The notes beneath the pieces were generated by a model. It was not told where the DNA came from. It saw only the letters and a program-made list of their open reading frames with translations, and did not search any database. Below are positions 5,057-5,505 of a stretch of 5,505 bases of DNA, piece after piece. How positions within the stretch are numbered: the first letter of the stretch is position 1; every line of letters starts with the position of its first letter. Origin of the DNA: JALTBU01 sp964410645 (GTDB lineage: Bacteria > Campylobacterota > Campylobacteria > Campylobacterales > Nautiliaceae); the NCBI GenBank assembly GCA_964410645.1, contig CAYPHV010000059.1, positions 1-5,505 on the forward strand. The letters run 5' to 3'. The translations under genes and the position numbers were made by a program.

Positions 5057-5505
5057 ATGGCGTGTAATGTAACAATGAAAGATTTATTGGAATGTGGTGT
5101 CCATTTTGGCCATCAAAAAAGAAGATGGAATCCAAAAATGAAAAGATATATTTTTGGTGTTAGAAAAAATATTTTTATTATAGATCTGCAACAGACATTA
5201 AGACATATCAAATATGTTTATAATATTGTAAGAGATGCTGCAAGTGAAGGAAAAACGATTCTTTTTGTAGGTACTAAAAAACAGGCTGCTGATGCGATCA
5301 GGGAACATGCACAAAGAGCAGGGATGCCTTACGTAAATCACAGATGGTTAGGCGGAATGCTTACTAATTATAAAACTATCCAAAAATCAGTCAGGAAATT
5401 GGAAATTATTGAAAAAATGCAAGAAAGTGGTCAGGTTAATCTTTTAACAAAAAAAGAAAGATTAATACTTGAGAGAAGAAGAACAAAATTGGAACAGGTT
5501 TTAGG
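5057..5505 (+). CDS. rpsB: 30S ribosomal protein S2 (5' part, cut by window end)
   Basis: S2 binds late to the head and body junction of the small ribosomal subunit and is needed for S1 attachment. The first 149 complete codons are present, without a stop, out of roughly 260 expected. Typical S2 segments are LLECGVHFGHQKRRWNPKMK (10-29), then YIFGVRKNIFIIDLQQT (31-47), ILFVGTKKQAADAI (68-81) and YVNHRWLGGMLTN (92-104). The basic ERRRTK stretch near the window end is in the central coiled-coil region. The ATG at 5057 is preceded by AAGGAG at 5046-5051 with a 5-nt gap and matches the conserved S2 N-terminus. In most bacteria tsf follows; that would be outside this window. Confidence 0.97.
   Translation, partial: MACNVTMKDLLECGVHFGHQKRRWNPKMKRYIFGVRKNIFIIDLQQTLRHIKYVYNIVRDAASEGKTILFVGTKKQAADAIREHAQRAGMPYVNHRWLGGMLTNYKTIQKSVRKLEIIEKMQESGQVNLLTKKERLILERRRTKLEQVL

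Noticed and set aside
1..5505. CRISPR array, insertion sequence, phage or defence genes
   Set aside because: There are no regularly spaced repeats, no transposase or integrase, and every gene-sized stretch is accounted for by housekeeping genes.

Overview
The window is AT-rich (roughly a third G+C by eye), tightly packed bacterial chromosome. The four-subunit ferredoxin-dependent oxoacid oxidoreductase in the order gamma-delta-alpha-beta is the arrangement known from Helicobacter pylori. Together with a luxS gene and the codon bias, it points to a Campylobacterota (epsilonproteobacterial) genome, possibly a thermophilic vent lineage such as Nautiliales. That placement is inference; there is no rRNA here to confirm it.

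Left to right: a short leader (1-112) precedes a + strand operon porC-porD-porA-porB (113-3276) that encodes a complete pyruvate:ferredoxin oxidoreductase / pyruvate synthase. Its genes are 9-11 nt apart, and each gap starts with or contains the next ribosome binding site. The operon converges with a corA-type divalent cation channel gene on the - strand (3281-4213), with only 4 nt between the stop codons. Upstream of corA, also on the - strand, is luxS (4326-4859). A 197-nt divergent intergenic region follows, carrying the luxS promoter, a candidate rpsB promoter and a folded rpsB leader. The 5' part of rpsB (5057 to the window end) closes the window.

The por genes form one enzyme: PorA and PorB carry the thiamine diphosphate active site and a proximal cluster, PorD carries two [4Fe-4S] clusters as the electron wire, and PorC completes the scaffold. 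LuxS belongs to the activated-methyl cycle, CorA to Mg2+ homeostasis and S2 to the ribosome. I see no functional link between these last three beyond adjacency.

The least ordinary content is in the non-coding RNA. The corA leader holds an 18-nt inverted repeat whose 3' arm overlaps an anti-Shine-Dalgarno sequence, giving two mutually exclusive folds. The rpsB leader can form a bulged 13-bp stem, an inner GAAA-capped hairpin and a 5-bp pseudoknot. In both leaders a copy of part of the ribosome binding site competes with the real one for the same complementary strand. Two weak hairpin-plus-T-run terminators are built over the stop codons of porB and luxS.
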